Below are positions 45,452-56,989 of a stretch of DNA of 64,000 nt, piece by piece. The notes beneath the pieces were generated by a model. That model made no database searches, was not told the origin of the DNA, and saw only the letters and a list, made by a program, of their open reading frames with translations. The first letter of the stretch is position 1; each line of letters opens with the position of its first letter. The position numbers were made by a program, and so were the translations under genes. This DNA is from Venturia oleaginea. Taxonomy: Eukaryota; Ascomycota; Dothideomycetes; Venturiales; Venturiaceae. The stretch covers positions 238,391 through 302,390 of the forward strand of contig JABMLP010000033.1 in assembly GCA_013176395.1 (NCBI GenBank). The letters are read 5' to 3'.

Positions 45452-46474
45452 ATGGAAGGAGAAGATCAGGAACAAAGAGTTCCTCAAGAACCCCAAGCCC
45501 TACAAGAAGCTATGGCAGCATTACAACATCAACTAGCCATTCAGAACGATGCTATTACGCGTATTCTTACAATCTTGCCTAACACTACTCGCTCTGAGAA
45601 CGTAGTAGAAGGACAAGAGACTAAGAATTCACAAAAAGACAGAATACATAGGAAGAAAGCTGTACTTCCTAAGCTCCAAGAATTTGATGGCAAGCGTTCT
45701 GAATGGGCTCAGTGGTTTCAACAAGCAAGGATGAAGTTGGAGATAGACGCAGAATCTATAGGGGATAGTAGGAACCAATTTGCCTACATCTTCTCCTCTC
45801 TACGAGGCTCCGCAGCTCAGGCTACTCTGGCCTACGTAAAGACAGCTCCAGAGGAAGATAAAACGGGACAGAAATTGTTACAGTATATGGACAACTTCTA
45901 TGGCGATCCAGTACAACAACAAAGAGCTACTGTAAGCCTGTCCACAATCAAACAAAAAGAGAAAGAACCCTTCTTCTCTTTTCTTCCCCGTTTTGAAACC
46001 ACTCTTGCTAATGCTGGAGGAATGACTTGGCCTGACGCTGTTAAAATTGCATTTCTACACAAAGCAATAAATCAAGAGCTGCGAAACCAGAGAATAGGCC
46101 AATCTCAGAGTACCTCCTACCAGCAGTTTGTGTCCGATCTTTTGAATACAAGTATGCAAATCACTACAGCAAAGATGCTCTCTTCCTCAGAAGATAAGTT
46201 ACGATTCAGAGATAAAGAGAAGTCTTTTAAAGATCTGAACGCTATGGACTGGGAGCCTACACGCGTAAACAAGTTAAAAATTTCGTCTAAAGCCTATGAA
46301 TATAGGAAGGCAAATAACCTCTGCTTACGCTGTGGGAAGGCCGGCCATAGAATGAAAGACTGCTGGTTGGATACAGAGGTAGAAAGAGTCACGCAACTTG
46401 GTTCAAAAAGGGCCAAAGGAACCACTGAGGAGAATGAAGAAGTTGAAGAAGAGGACTACTCGGAAAAAGAGTAG
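45452..46474 (+). CDS. E5 gag, copy 1
   Basis: Intact 340-residue frame starting MEGEDQEQRVPQEPQ. An N-terminal helix (ALQEAMAALQHQLAIQND) is followed by a capsid-like region (FDGKRSEWAQWFQQARMKL, FIFSSLRG-type YIFSSLRGSAAQATL, FLPRFETTLANAGG) and a CCHC knuckle CLRCGKAGHRMKDC, then an acidic tail. The pol frame is open across the last 28 nt in the -1 phase, so pol is probably made by -1 frameshifting at GGAAAAAG (46462-46469). Copy 2 is identical at protein level. Confidence 0.92.
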   Translation: MEGEDQEQRVPQEPQALQEAMAALQHQLAIQNDAITRILTILPNTTRSENVVEGQETKNSQKDRIHRKKAVLPKLQEFDGKRSEWAQWFQQARMKLEIDAESIGDSRNQFAYIFSSLRGSAAQATLAYVKTAPEEDKTGQKLLQYMDNFYGDPVQQQRATVSLSTIKQKEKEPFFSFLPRFETTLANAGGMTWPDAVKIAFLHKAINQELRNQRIGQSQSTSYQQFVSDLLNTSMQITTAKMLSSSEDKLRFRDKEKSFKDLNAMDWEPTRVNKLKISSKAYEYRKANNLCLRCGKAGHRMKDCWLDTEVERVTQLGSKRAKGTTEENEEVEEEDYSEKE

Positions 46475-46521
46475 CCTCTATCCAAAGTCGTGGATGGAGG
46501 CGTAGAGTAGATAGAGCAAAA

Positions 46522-49500
46522 TTGTCAAAGGAGTCAATTGAGAGAGTAAATAGTATTTTGAATTCGAACAAAGACACTGATTCACACCGTTCTCGGATAG
46601 AAAAAGAATGGGAGCAGTTCAGACCCAAGATGCTCTCCCGCCTTTTCTACACAAATACTATAGTGAACGATATATACTCTCTTAAAACTCTCCTTGATAA
46701 TGGATCTAGCTGCTACGCATCAATAAACGAGGAGAAAGCTTCGCAGATGGACCTTGAAGTACTCCCTATTAGTCCGCGTACTATAGGTGGAGTTCTTAAG
46801 GAAGAAGGACAGACCCAAGTGACAAAAATTGCGAAGTTGAACCTAGATTTAGGGGGACTTATATGCAACGCTTTTGCTTATATAGTCCCGGGACAATTTG
46901 AGGATCTTCTACTAGGCAGGCCTTTTCTCAAGGACACCAAAGCCGTTATCAATGAATCTAAAGGTACTCTTACCTTTGCAAACGGGATTAGCATTCGCGA
47001 TGCTAAATTTGAAGACAAACTTGATATACAACAAGTAGCGCCCGTAAGATTCCACCGCCTTGTCACTTCTACACTTGAGAAAATCAAAGACGCGTCTAGA
47101 GTATTTGCTGTTACTCTTCGAGATATTGATATTGCCTTGAAGCCGAAAGTCCCTTTGACAACAGAGCAAATACTGGAATTGCTACCTAAGAGGTTTCATA
47201 AGTACGCTGCTGTCTTTGATCCTAAAAGGGCCGAGAGACTACCACCGCATCGCCCTGGGATTGATCACGAAATACCTATAGAAGAAGGAAAACCACTTCC
47301 TTGGGGACCTCTATATGGTATGGGTCGAGAACAACTCCTTGTTTTGCGAAGGACTCTTACAGAGCTACTAGATAAAGGCTTTATCCGAGAGAGTAAATCA
47401 GTTGCTGCGTCTCCAGTTCTCTTTGTGAAGAAACCAGGAGGGGGCTTACGCTTTTGCGTAGACTACCGAGCCTTAAACGCAATTACTCGAAAGGATAGGT
47501 ACCCGCTACCGTTAGTAAAAGAGACTTTACTAACCTTAGCTCGTGCTAAGTATCTTAGTAAGCTTGATGTAAATGCTGCCTTCCACAAGATTCGAATCGC
47601 AACGGGAGATGAGTTCAAAACTGCCTTTCGAACTAGATATGGTCTATTTGAATGGCTAGTTACTCCCTTTGGCTTAACCGGTGCACCTGCGTCTTTTCAA
47701 CGGTATATAAACTATATCCTTCGACGATACCTAGACGAGTTCTGCTCAGCTTATCTAGACGATATAGTAATATACTCTTCAAAGAACCTTAAAGACCATG
47801 AAGAAAAGACTGAAAAGATACTTCAAAGCTGCCTTAACGCTGGGTTATACCTTGATATTCGGAAGTGCGAGTTTAATACCAAACGAGTCAAGTATCTAGG
47901 CTTCGTTATAGATACTGAAACGGGCCTACACATGGATCCGGAGAAGATCAAAGCAATTAAAGAATGGGAACGTCCTACTACTCTACGAGGAGTACGTGGC
48001 TTCCTAGGCTTTACAAACTTCTACCGTGACTTTGTAAAAGATAACTCAACAATAAGGGAGCCTCTGGTTCGCCTTACAAAGAAGAATACTCCATTTTTAT
48101 GGGGAAAGGAGCAAGAAGAATCTTTTCAAAAACTTAAGGCAGAGTTTTGCAAAGAACCTGTCCTGTCTGCACTTGATGAAGATAAGCCTACGCGAGTAGA
48201 ACCTGATGCTTCAGGCTGGGCTTCCGGAGCAGTACTTAGTCAAAAAGATGAGCTAGGTAACTGGAAACCATGTGCTTTCTTCTCTACTAAGCACTTGCCA
48301 GCCGAATGCAATTATGATATCCACGACAAAGAACTTATGGCTATAGTCAAAGCTCTAGTCCATTGGACTAGCGAGCTACTAAGCCTAAGTAAGCCATTCA
48401 TTATCCTCACAGATCACAAGAACCTTGAGAAGTTTATGGTAAAAAGGGAACTAAATGAAAGGCAAATGAGATGGGCGCAGATACTAGCTAAGTTTAACTT
48501 CAAACTAGGCTATCGCCCAGGCTCTGAATCTGTAGTTCCAGACGCCTTAACTCGAAGGGATCAAGATCTCCCAAAGGATATTCAAGACCCAAGAATCGTT
48601 GAAAGAACTAGAACGTTATTACCTCCAAAGCTTTGGATTAACGTTCTAGAGGATAAGACTCCTGCAAGAGAAGAAGCTGCCCAAGAAAATGCTCAAGAAG
48701 TAGACAAAGAACCTATCCCCTTTATACAAAATCCCTTTCTCTCAGGTGATCTAAGGGATAGATGGGAAACTGCACTCGAAGGAGATCTAGACTACAGACG
48801 TATTTTCCAAAGCGTTCTAAAGCAAGATAGGCAGTTCCCATCTAAGCTAAAGGTTCCTACTTCTATAGGAGATTGTAAAGTCGAAAACAACCAGCTCTAC
48901 TATAGAGACCGAATCTGGTTGCCCTCCTACGAGCCTCTCTTAACAGGAGTAATTCAAGAAATACACGATTCAGTCCTATCAGGGCATCCTGGACGAGAAG
49001 CTACTATTGCTATTCTCTCCAGACAGTTCTACTGGCCGGGATTTGCTCAAGATATACGTCAGTTTATACGCAATTGTGACGTCTGCGGAAGAACTTCAGT
49101 CTGGCGAGACAAAAAGAAAGGTTTACTTAAACCTCTTCCTGTCCCTAGCCGTATCTGGCAAGATATTTCAGTAGACTTCATAGTCGAATTACCAGAGAGC
49201 CAAAGATGCACAAGACTCTGCGTTATTACTGACCGCTTGGGTAAAGGAACTATCCTGTTCCCAGTGCCTAAAGAACAGTTTGGAGCTGAAGGATTTGCAA
49301 AACTATTTATGCAGAACTACGTAAGATTACACTGGCTTCCTAGATCTCTAGTCTCAGATAGGGACACGCAATTTGTTAATGCTTTCTGGAAAGAAGTTTG
49401 TCACCTTCTTAAGATAGAGAGAAGACTCTCTACAGCGTATCACCCTGAGACTGATGGATCTACGGAAAGAAGAAATCAAGAAGTTGAAGCCTATCTACGT

Positions 49501-50306
49501 AAGTTCTGTACATTTAGTCAGAACGACTGGGTCGAGCTCCTGCCTATTGCTCAAATATGCCTCGATAATAGACCAAACCAAGCTACGGGCCTATCGCCTT
49601 TCTTCTTAACCCACGGTTATAACATTGAGCATATAGGAACTGTTGAAGCTCCCCAGAAACCCCTGAGAATCCAAAAGAAAAAGCACAAGATCTTGTAGCA
49701 AAATTGAAGGACGCACAAGAATGGGCAGAAACGTCAATGGTATCAGCTCAGCAACAGCAAGAATACTACTCTAATAGAGATCGTGCTCCGGCTGACTCTT
49801 TTAAAGTGGGAGACAAAGTCTGGCTCAACCTAAAGAACGTAAAAACCCTACGTCCTTGTAAGAAACTAGACTGGATTCATGGGAAGTATACAGTTACACG
49901 AGTTATCAACTCAATCTCTTACGAGCTTGATACACCCAGAGGAATCCACAACCGATTTCATACGTCTTTACTTAGGAGAGCTGGCACAGATCCCCTACCT
50001 TCACAAATACAAGATAATACACAGCCGCCTCCTATAGTAACTGAACAAGGAGACGAGGAATACGGTATCGAGGCTATTCTAGCCGCAAGATGGCGCCGGC
50101 GAGGTCGACAACAAACACGAGAAGTCTTAGTTAAGTGGGTAGGCTACGTTGATCCTACGTGGGAACCCCTTAGCGAACTCCAACAAACTACAGCTCTGGA
50201 CGCTTTTGAAAGTGCCTACGGCAACGTTCTTGAAAACGACGGACCTATACTACGCCCTCAGAGACTACGCTCACATCGATCTACAAGAGAGGGGGGGAGG
50301 GGATAA
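46522..50306 (+). pseudogene. E5 pol, copy 1, one frameshift before the C-terminus
   Basis: The frame is open upstream into gag (from 46447); no ATG is needed. Protease block LLDNGSSCYASI has Asn in place of Thr/Ser, followed by [56 protein letters not shown] (AYLDDIVIY). RNase H: VEPDASGWASGAV (Asp present) and TDHKNLEKFM. Integrase: HPGREATIAILSRQFYWPG...CDVCGR, VDFIVELP, VSDRDTQF and HPETDGSTERRN. A lost G near 49655 shifts the frame; the C-terminal 200 codons (49704-50306) contain a chromodomain (YGIEAILAARWRRRG, VLVKWVGYVDPTWEP). All other catalytic sites are intact. Confidence 0.92.
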
Positions 50307-50617
50307 TGTTAAGGGATGGAATCCTTCTCTCTAGCTTATCCATGACTGGATTTCCAATTGTTCTCTTGTTATTCTGCAAGCTGTCATGTTCTATTTTGCA
50401 AGCTGTCATGTTCTATTTCGCAAGCTGCCATGTTCTATTTCGCAAGCTGTCACGTTTCCATTTAAAGATACTTTCTAGAAGGATCTATTGTAAGAGGAGG
50501 ATTATTTATACGAGCTATCCTTCCTGTATTTACACTTTCTTCTCTGTACTTAGATACTTCGAAATACAAGCAGTCTCCTCTCACTTGCGAAACACCTTTG
50601 AGGGTTGAACTCTTACA
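50307..50617 (+). repeat. LTR shared by E5 and the short unit, copy 1
   Basis: 311 bp, four 21-bp repeat units. It differs from the E5 5' LTR at about ten positions (for example TTATTTATACGAG against TTATATATACTAG). Confidence 0.88.
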
Positions 50618-51195
50618 CCTGTAGAGTCAAGGTCCTAAAGAGGACACCCAAGCCATTTTCAGTACTCTCAGGACGAGCCTGCAGAGTCAAGGTCCTAAAG
50701 AGGACACCCCAGCCATTTCAGTACTCTCAGAAAGAGCCTGTAGAGTCAAGGTCCTAAAGAGGACACCTAACCCAAGAAGCAAGGGCCAACCTCAAGGGCC
50801 AAACAAAAAGGAATTTCAAGAAGAGAACACTTGTCCTAACCCAAGAAGCAAGGGCCAACCTCAAAGACCAACCTCAAGAGCCAACCTCAAGGGCCAAACA
50901 AAAAGGGAATTCAAGAGAATTCAAGCTGAGATTTTCTAGAAGGTGCTAGAATCTCCAAGAAGCAAGGGCCAACTATAAGGGCTAATCCACAGTAAATTCT
51001 CGCAAAATTTACAAAGAGGAAATCAGAGGTCATCCTAAGACAGCGTAGTCTTAGGAGTTGAAGCTGTAATAAGCTGAGGAAAGAAAGAGTTAGGAAGAGA
51101 GATTCAATACCCTTGACCTTCATAGTCCCTAGGAGCTCCGTCCTTAGTAATAAGGGTTGCAGAGCAGACTGTCAAGGATGAAATCAGTCGGAAGG

Positions 51196-51484
51196 TCTTA
51201 AGGGATGGAATCCTTCTCTCTAGCTTATCCATGACTGGATTTCCAATTGTTCTCTTGTTATTCTGCAAGCTGTCATGTTCTATTTCGCAAGCTGCCATGT
51301 TCTATTTTGCAAGCTGTCACGTTTCCATTTAAAGATACTTTCTAGAAGGATCTATTGTAAGAGGAGGATTATATATACGAGCTATCCTTCCTGTATTTAC
51401 ACTTTCTTCTCTGTACTTAGATACTTTGAAATACAAGCAGTCTTCTCTCACTTGCGAAACACCTTTGAGGGTTGAACTCTTACA
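51196..51484 (+). repeat. third LTR, copy 1
   Basis: 289 bp with only three 21-bp repeat units and a start of TCTTAAGG instead of TGTTAAGG. It directly abuts the truncated E6 at 51485. Confidence 0.88.
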
Positions 51485-54400
51485 GAAGGAAACTCAGCCT
51501 CAGAGCCTGTACTCGATGATTGGAACGTCAATCAAGATTGATAACCGCCTATTCGAAAGAAAACTTCAGAGGAAGGGAGTTAGTTCTTATCGAGGACATG
51601 GAAACAACAGTCGTGCGAATATAGGTGTTTGAGTTGATTCATACGAACCGCAGCCAATGGAGCTCGACAAGATTCAGAGCGCTCCACGTGGATCCAAGAA
51701 AGGTACAGGTCAGAAAGCCCAAAAAGAACAACACTGGACGTTTCACGAATCAGGGACAACGATTCGGAAACTCACCCATGGGCTCAGAACACCTCAAGGC
51801 TTTACAATCCGATGCGTCAGTACCGCCAATCCACAACATACTGAGCTGGACGGCTTGTTATGAGGACGACTGCAAAGTACACCTATCCGAGAAGCAGAGC
51901 TCCGAATACTACCCTCGGGATAGAGGAGGTTACCAAGGTAACGGCAATGTCAAAGGACATCTCGCTATGATGAGTTCGTCATCTAGCTCACCCGGTCTTT
52001 ATGGCACTCAGTTGGTATTGCCAAAAGCAGAGTATGGCACAAACCAATTCGGGGTTGGGAATACAATGGCTGCTGTCAAAGTTATCAGCAGATACCCAAG
52101 CATGAGAAAGAATCCGGAACACGATCTTCACTGGATGATTCCATCGAACTGGTACAAAGTCAAAGAATGCCCACTGTGGGAGCACAAGTCCGAGGAAGAC
52201 CCAGGAGAACCAGATTGGGAATTCCACTGGGTTCACGAAAAGGAAGTCAACAATACGACCCTCAGGAAGATGATGAAAATCCCAAACATCAGTACAAGAT
52301 GTACAGCACGTCCACCACAGACACTCATCTATGAATTGCTGCGAGTATGAGGAATGCGATTTACCTCAGCACCAGGAAATGAAAGATCTTGGAGAAATAC
52401 TCCAAGAGTTGCCAGCCATTTCCGGGAGTTGGTCTACACCAAACGAAAACGAATCTCTACAGTCTATGTCGGGCGACGACAGTGAGTCTACAGTAGAAGA
52501 CAACTCCAACGAAGGAGAATCGAAGGAAGATCTAGAGTTTATGACCTTCCGGCTCTCACGTTTGACACGAGACGTTGAACGAGCAATTGATCAGGACGAT
52601 TCTCAGTGCAAAGACGTCTATCCAAATGCATGCCTTGACTTCACCTGCCCATACCATCCGAATGGGGCAAGGAACCTTCGACACCTTGTCCGACGATTGG
52701 ACATCGCAGTCAAAACAAAGCAAGCACGCAAATGGCATGAGAATTCGGGAAACGAGGAGGATCAACAGTAGAGAGGCCCTGTTGAATCCTAATGAAGCGC
52801 CTCATTTTCTGAACAACCTTGGTACATCCAAGATGCTGGTCGAAGGAAAGATCGACGACGTACCAGCATGGGCCTTCATCGACACTGGTGCCGATAGGAA
52901 TCTTCTAAGCGAGAAATTGGTCGACGAATGGAAACTACCCGTACGGTCGAAACGGCATCCATATCCACTAACTATCGCTGATGGAAGACCTGTCAACTTC
53001 AATGGAGGCATGGTGATCTACGAAACAGACATAATCTTGTGGATACAAGGGAGGAAAGAACAGATTGTTCTAGACGTCACGAATATTGGAGACTCGGATT
53101 TGATCCTTGGTCTGCCGTGGCTTCGAACTCACAATCCGCATATCGACTGGAGAACATTGACGCTCACGTTCCCAGACCAACGATATCCCGTGCAGGCTAG
53201 CATGCGCGCTAGAACACGGACAGCACAAAGACCTTTGCGGAAAAGGCCTACACACGTTGAAGTGGCATACTGCTATCGTCTCCAGACAGAGGAGGATAGG
53301 TCAGTGTTCCAAATTCCCCATGGGTACCAGGAATTTGCAGAACTTTTTAAAGGGGAATCGATCGAAGATTCTCTTCCACCACACCAACCATGGGATTATG
53401 AGATCGAGCTCAAGAATAATGAACAACCAAAGAAGTTCAAGATCTACCCATTGAGGAAAGATCAGCTTGAAACCCTTCGTGAATATATCGACGATTTCAC
53501 GAAGAAGTTCATCCGGGAGTCGAAGTCACCCGCCGGATATTCAGTTTTCTACGTACCCAAGCCCGATGGTTCACAACGATTGTGTGTCGATTACCGACAT
53601 CTAAATGAGATTTCGGTGAAGAATGCGTACACGCTGCCTTTAATCCAGGAGTTGAGGGACAGACTCCAAGGAGCCAGATGATTCACGAAATTCGATATTC
53701 CTGCGGCTTTTCATCGAATTAGGATTAAGAAAGGTGACGAGTGGAAGACAGCATTCCGCACTCACCTTGAGCAATACGAATACCTTGTCATGCCCTTTGG
53801 TTTGACAAACGCCCCTGCGACGCTGCAAGCCTATATGAACAATGTGCTTCGCGAGCACTTAGACAAGTTTGTGTCTGTTTATATGGATGACATTTTGGTT
53901 TACTATCGAACGTTCGAAGAACACGCCAATCACGTTCGAACCGTCCTCCGCGCACTACAGATATTTAACTTGCGGCTGAAACCATCGAAAAGGGAATTCC
54001 ATAAGCAACGAATCAAGTTCGTTGGATGTTTTGTCTCTCAAGATGGACTTGAGATGGACCCGGAAATTTACCAGAAGGTCCGCGATTGGCCGGTACCTTC
54101 GAACGTCAAAGGAGTACAGTCATTTCACGCCTTCGCGAATTATTATCGACAATTCATCGAAAGCTTTTCCGAAGTTGCAGAACCCCTCACGGAATTGATG
54201 AAGAAGGGGATTACCTTCGAATGGAACGAGCATGCGCAAAAGGCCTTTGACGCACTCAAGATACGGTTAACAACACCACCCATTCTGCAACTGTTTGACT
54301 CAGAAAAACCAGCCACAGTCGAGGCGGATGCGTCCGATCGAGCCCTCGGAGCATGCCTCAGCCAACCCGATTCAGATGGAAAGCTTAGACCAGTAGCTTA

Positions 54401-54660
54401 CCACGCACGAAAATTTCTGAAAGCAGAAATCAACTACTCCACTTCAGACAAGGAACTCATGGCCATAGTTGATGCCTTCAAGCACTGGAAGCATTATCTT
54501 GAAGGAGCGAAACACAAGATCACTGTGTATTCCGACCACAAGAATCTGCGGAATTTCACGACGACAAAGGAATTGAATCGACGGCAACTAAGATGGTCAG
54601 AAGAACTGTCATCTTACAACTTCCATATCCTTTACAAGAAAGGAAAGGAAAACGTTAAAA
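51485..54660 (+). mobile_element. Gypsy-E6, truncated at both ends, copy 1
   Basis: A second Gypsy lineage, lacking its own LTRs, the gag N-terminus, integrase and tail. It consists of gag C-terminal pieces and pol up to RNase H. It is bounded left by an E5-type LTR and right by an inverted piece of its own RT. Confidence 0.82.
51625..52771 (+). pseudogene. E6 gag C-terminal fragments, copy 1
   Basis: Two overlapping frames (51625-52350 and 52331-52771), S/Q/G-rich and hydrophilic. In another frame MELDKIQSAPRGSKKG is present, a block common near the gag C-terminus of this Gypsy type. The first frame has repeated NHIL-, DDDCK-like and WEHKSEEDPGEPDW segments, the second an acidic serine-rich region (SMSGDDSESTVEDNSNEGES). 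I see no zinc knuckle. Frames shift several times. Confidence 0.6.
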
Positions 54661-54677
54661 ACATCCAACGAACTTGA
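52575..54677 (+). pseudogene. E6 pol: protease, RT, RNase H with one stop, copy 1
   Basis: Protease AFIDTGADRNLLSE with ILGLPWLRTHNP downstream. RT: QRLCVDYRHLNEISVKNAYT, KFDIPAAFHRI, FGLTNAPATLQ, YMDD (VYMDDILVY). RNase H: VEADASDRALGA, SDHKNLRNF. The only lesion before 54660 is TGA at 53679-53681, in frame, where related elements have Trp before FTKFD (TGG to TGA, a G-to-A change). Frame is lost at the inversion junction near 54660. Confidence 0.85.
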
Positions 54678-54937
54678 TTCGTTGCTTGTGGAATTCGCTT
54701 TTCGAGGGTTTCAGCCGTAAGTTAAATATCTGTAGTGCGCGGAGGACAGTTCGAACGTGTTTGGCGTGTTCTTCCAACATTCGAGAGTAAACAAAAATAT
54801 CATCCATATAAACAGACAGAAACTTGTCTAAGTGCTCGCGAAGCACATTGTTCATATGGTCTTGCAGCGTCGCAGGGGCGTTTGTCAAGCCGAAGGGCAT
54901 GGCAAGGTATTCGTAGTGCCCAAGGCGAGTGCGGAAT
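54661..54937 (-). repeat. inverted copy of E6 RT segment
   Basis: On the minus strand this encodes FGLTNAPATLQ, VYMDDIFVYSR and ALQIFNLRLKPSKSEF. It corresponds to about 53757-54034 on the plus strand with scattered substitutions. Together they form a 280-bp inverted repeat with a 630-bp spacer. Confidence 0.88.
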
Positions 54938-55270
54938 TGTTAAGGGATGGAATCCTTCTCTCTAGCTTATCCATGACTGGATTTCCAATTGTTCTCTTGT
55001 TATTCTGCAAGCTGTCATGTTCTATTTTGCAAGCTGTCATGTTCTATTTTGCAAGCTGTCATGTTCTATTTCGCAAGCTGCCATGTTCTATTTTGCAAGC
55101 TGTCACGTTTCCATTTAAAGATACTTTCTAGAAGGATCTATTGTAAGAGGAGGATTATATATACTAGCTATCCTTCCTGTACTTACACTTTCTTCTCTGT
55201 ACTTAGATACTTTGAAATACAAGCAGTCTTCTCTCACTTGCGAAACACCTTTGAGGGTTGAACTCTTACA
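54938..55270 (+). repeat. 5' LTR of E5 copy 2
   Basis: 333 bp with five 21-bp repeat units, against four in copy 1. Left flank GGAAT is inside the inverted E6 piece. Confidence 0.9.
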
Positions 55271-55919
55271 TTATCTAAGTACCTCAGTCTTACAAAGGAA
55301 GAAAGGCTCACAGAGAGCAAGCTCCAAAAAGGAATTTCAAGAAGAGGACACTTGTCCTAATCCAAGAAGCGAGGGCCAACCTCAAGGGCCAAACAGAAAG
55401 GAATTTCAAGAAGAGGACACTTGTCCTAACTCAAGAAGCAAGGGCCAACCTCAAAGGCCAACTTCAAGGGCCAAACAAAAAGGGAATTCAAGAGAATTCA
55501 AGCTGAGATTTTCTAGAAGGTGCTAGAATCTCCAAGAAGCAAGGGCCAACCGAAAGGGCCAATCCAAAAAGGGAATTCAAGAGAATTCAAACTGAGATTT
55601 TCTAGAACGTGCTAGAATCTCCAAGAAGCAAGGGCAGGTCATCCTAAGACAGCGTAGTCTTAGGAGTTGAAGCTGTAATAAGCTGAGGAAAGAAAGAGCT
55701 AGGAGAGAGATTTAATACACTTGGCCTTCACAGTCCCTGGGAGCTCTGTCCTTAGTAATAAGGATTGCAGAGCGGACTATAGTGTAAAAATCCTTCTGGG
55801 ATTCTATAGTCACCTTCCTATACTAATAGGCATTGACTCTATACTGCCTAGCAAATCTCTAGAGTAGAGCCTAGGAGTGTGTATAGTAGTGCTCTCTATT
55901 ATCTCTCATAGGTGAAAAT
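55271..55919 (+). other. E5 leader, copy 2
   Basis: As copy 1 but lacking one 18-bp AACCTCAAGGGCCAACTT-type repeat. Stem-loop at 55643-55664. Confidence 0.6.
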
Positions 55920-56942
55920 ATGGAAGGAGAAGATCAGGAACAAAGAGTTCCTCAAGAACCCCAAGCCCTACAAGAAGCTATGGCAGCATTACAACATCAA
56001 CTAGCCATTCAGAACGATGCTATTACGCGTATTCTTACAATCTTGCCTAACACTACTCGCTCTGAGAACGTAGTAGAAGGACAAGAGACTAAGAATTCAC
56101 AAAAAGACAGAATACATAGGAAGAAAGCTGTACTTCCTAAGCTCCAAGAATTTGATGGCAAGCGTTCTGAATGGGCTCAGTGGTTTCAACAAGCAAGGAT
56201 GAAGTTGGAGATAGACGCAGAATCTATAGGGGATAGTAGGAACCAATTTGCCTACATCTTCTCCTCTCTACGAGGCTCCGCAGCTCAGGCTACTCTGGCC
56301 TACGTAAAGACAGCTCCAGAGGAAGATAAAACGGGACAGAAATTGTTACAGTATATGGACAACTTCTATGGCGATCCAGTACAACAACAAAGAGCTACTG
56401 TAAGCCTGTCCACAATCAAACAAAAAGAGAAAGAACCCTTCTTCTCTTTTCTTCCCCGTTTTGAAACCACTCTTGCTAATGCTGGAGGAATGACTTGGCC
56501 TGACGCTGTTAAAATTGCATTTCTACACAAAGCAATAAATCAAGAGCTGCGAAACCAGAGAATAGGCCAATCTCAGAGTACCTCCTACCAGCAGTTTGTG
56601 TCCGATCTTTTGAATACAAGTATGCAAATCACTACAGCAAAGATGCTCTCTTCCTCAGAAGATAAGTTACGATTCAGAGATAAAGAGAAGTCTTTTAAAG
56701 ATCTGAACGCTATGGACTGGGAGCCTACACGCGTAAACAAGTTAAAAATTTCGTCTAAAGCCTATGAATATAGGAAGGCAAATAACCTCTGCTTACGCTG
56801 TGGGAAGGCCGGCCATAGAATGAAAGACTGCTGGTTGGATACAGAGGTAGAAAGAGTCACGCAACTTGGTTCAAAAAGGGCCAAAGGAACCACTGAGGAG
56901 AATGAAGAAGTTGAAGAAGAGGACTACTCGGAAAAAGAGTAG
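55920..56942 (+). CDS. E5 gag, copy 2
   Basis: 340 residues, identical to copy 1 as far as I can read, with the CCHC knuckle CLRCGKAGHRMKDC and the same 28-nt overlap with the pol frame and GGAAAAAG site. Confidence 0.92.
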   Translation: MEGEDQEQRVPQEPQALQEAMAALQHQLAIQNDAITRILTILPNTTRSENVVEGQETKNSQKDRIHRKKAVLPKLQEFDGKRSEWAQWFQQARMKLEIDAESIGDSRNQFAYIFSSLRGSAAQATLAYVKTAPEEDKTGQKLLQYMDNFYGDPVQQQRATVSLSTIKQKEKEPFFSFLPRFETTLANAGGMTWPDAVKIAFLHKAINQELRNQRIGQSQSTSYQQFVSDLLNTSMQITTAKMLSSSEDKLRFRDKEKSFKDLNAMDWEPTRVNKLKISSKAYEYRKANNLCLRCGKAGHRMKDCWLDTEVERVTQLGSKRAKGTTEENEEVEEEDYSEKE

Positions 56943-56989
56943 CCTCTATCCAAAGTCGTGGATGGAGGCGTAGAGTAGATAGAGCAAAA

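Larger units (their letters stand above)
44477..50617 (+). mobile_element. Gypsy-E5, copy 1
   Basis: 6.1-kb chromodomain Ty3/Gypsy element: LTR 44477-44786, leader, gag, pol, polypurine tract AGAGAGGGGGGGAGGGG (50285-50303), LTR 50307-50617. No target duplication is visible: left flank ACACC, right flank CCTGT. The right flank belongs to a related LTR unit, so this is a recombined arrangement. Base composition is AT-richer than E4. Confidence 0.9.
50307..51484 (+). mobile_element. short LTR unit (TRIM-like) sharing the E5 3' LTR
   Basis: LTR 50307-50617, 578 bp of non-coding interior, LTR 51196-51484. The interior starts with three tandem copies of a block of about 60 bp (GTAGAGTCAAGGTCCTAAAG, 50620-50765). 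It continues with E5-leader-type repeats and the same 8-bp-arm stem-loop (51034-51055). There is no coding capacity. It may be a solo-derived fragment or a non-autonomous relative that packages with E5. Confidence 0.6.

Noticed and set aside
44472..50622. ACACC as target duplication of E5 copy 1
   Set aside because: It matches the right side only if the last CA of the LTR is counted as flank, but CA is part of the LTR in all copies.
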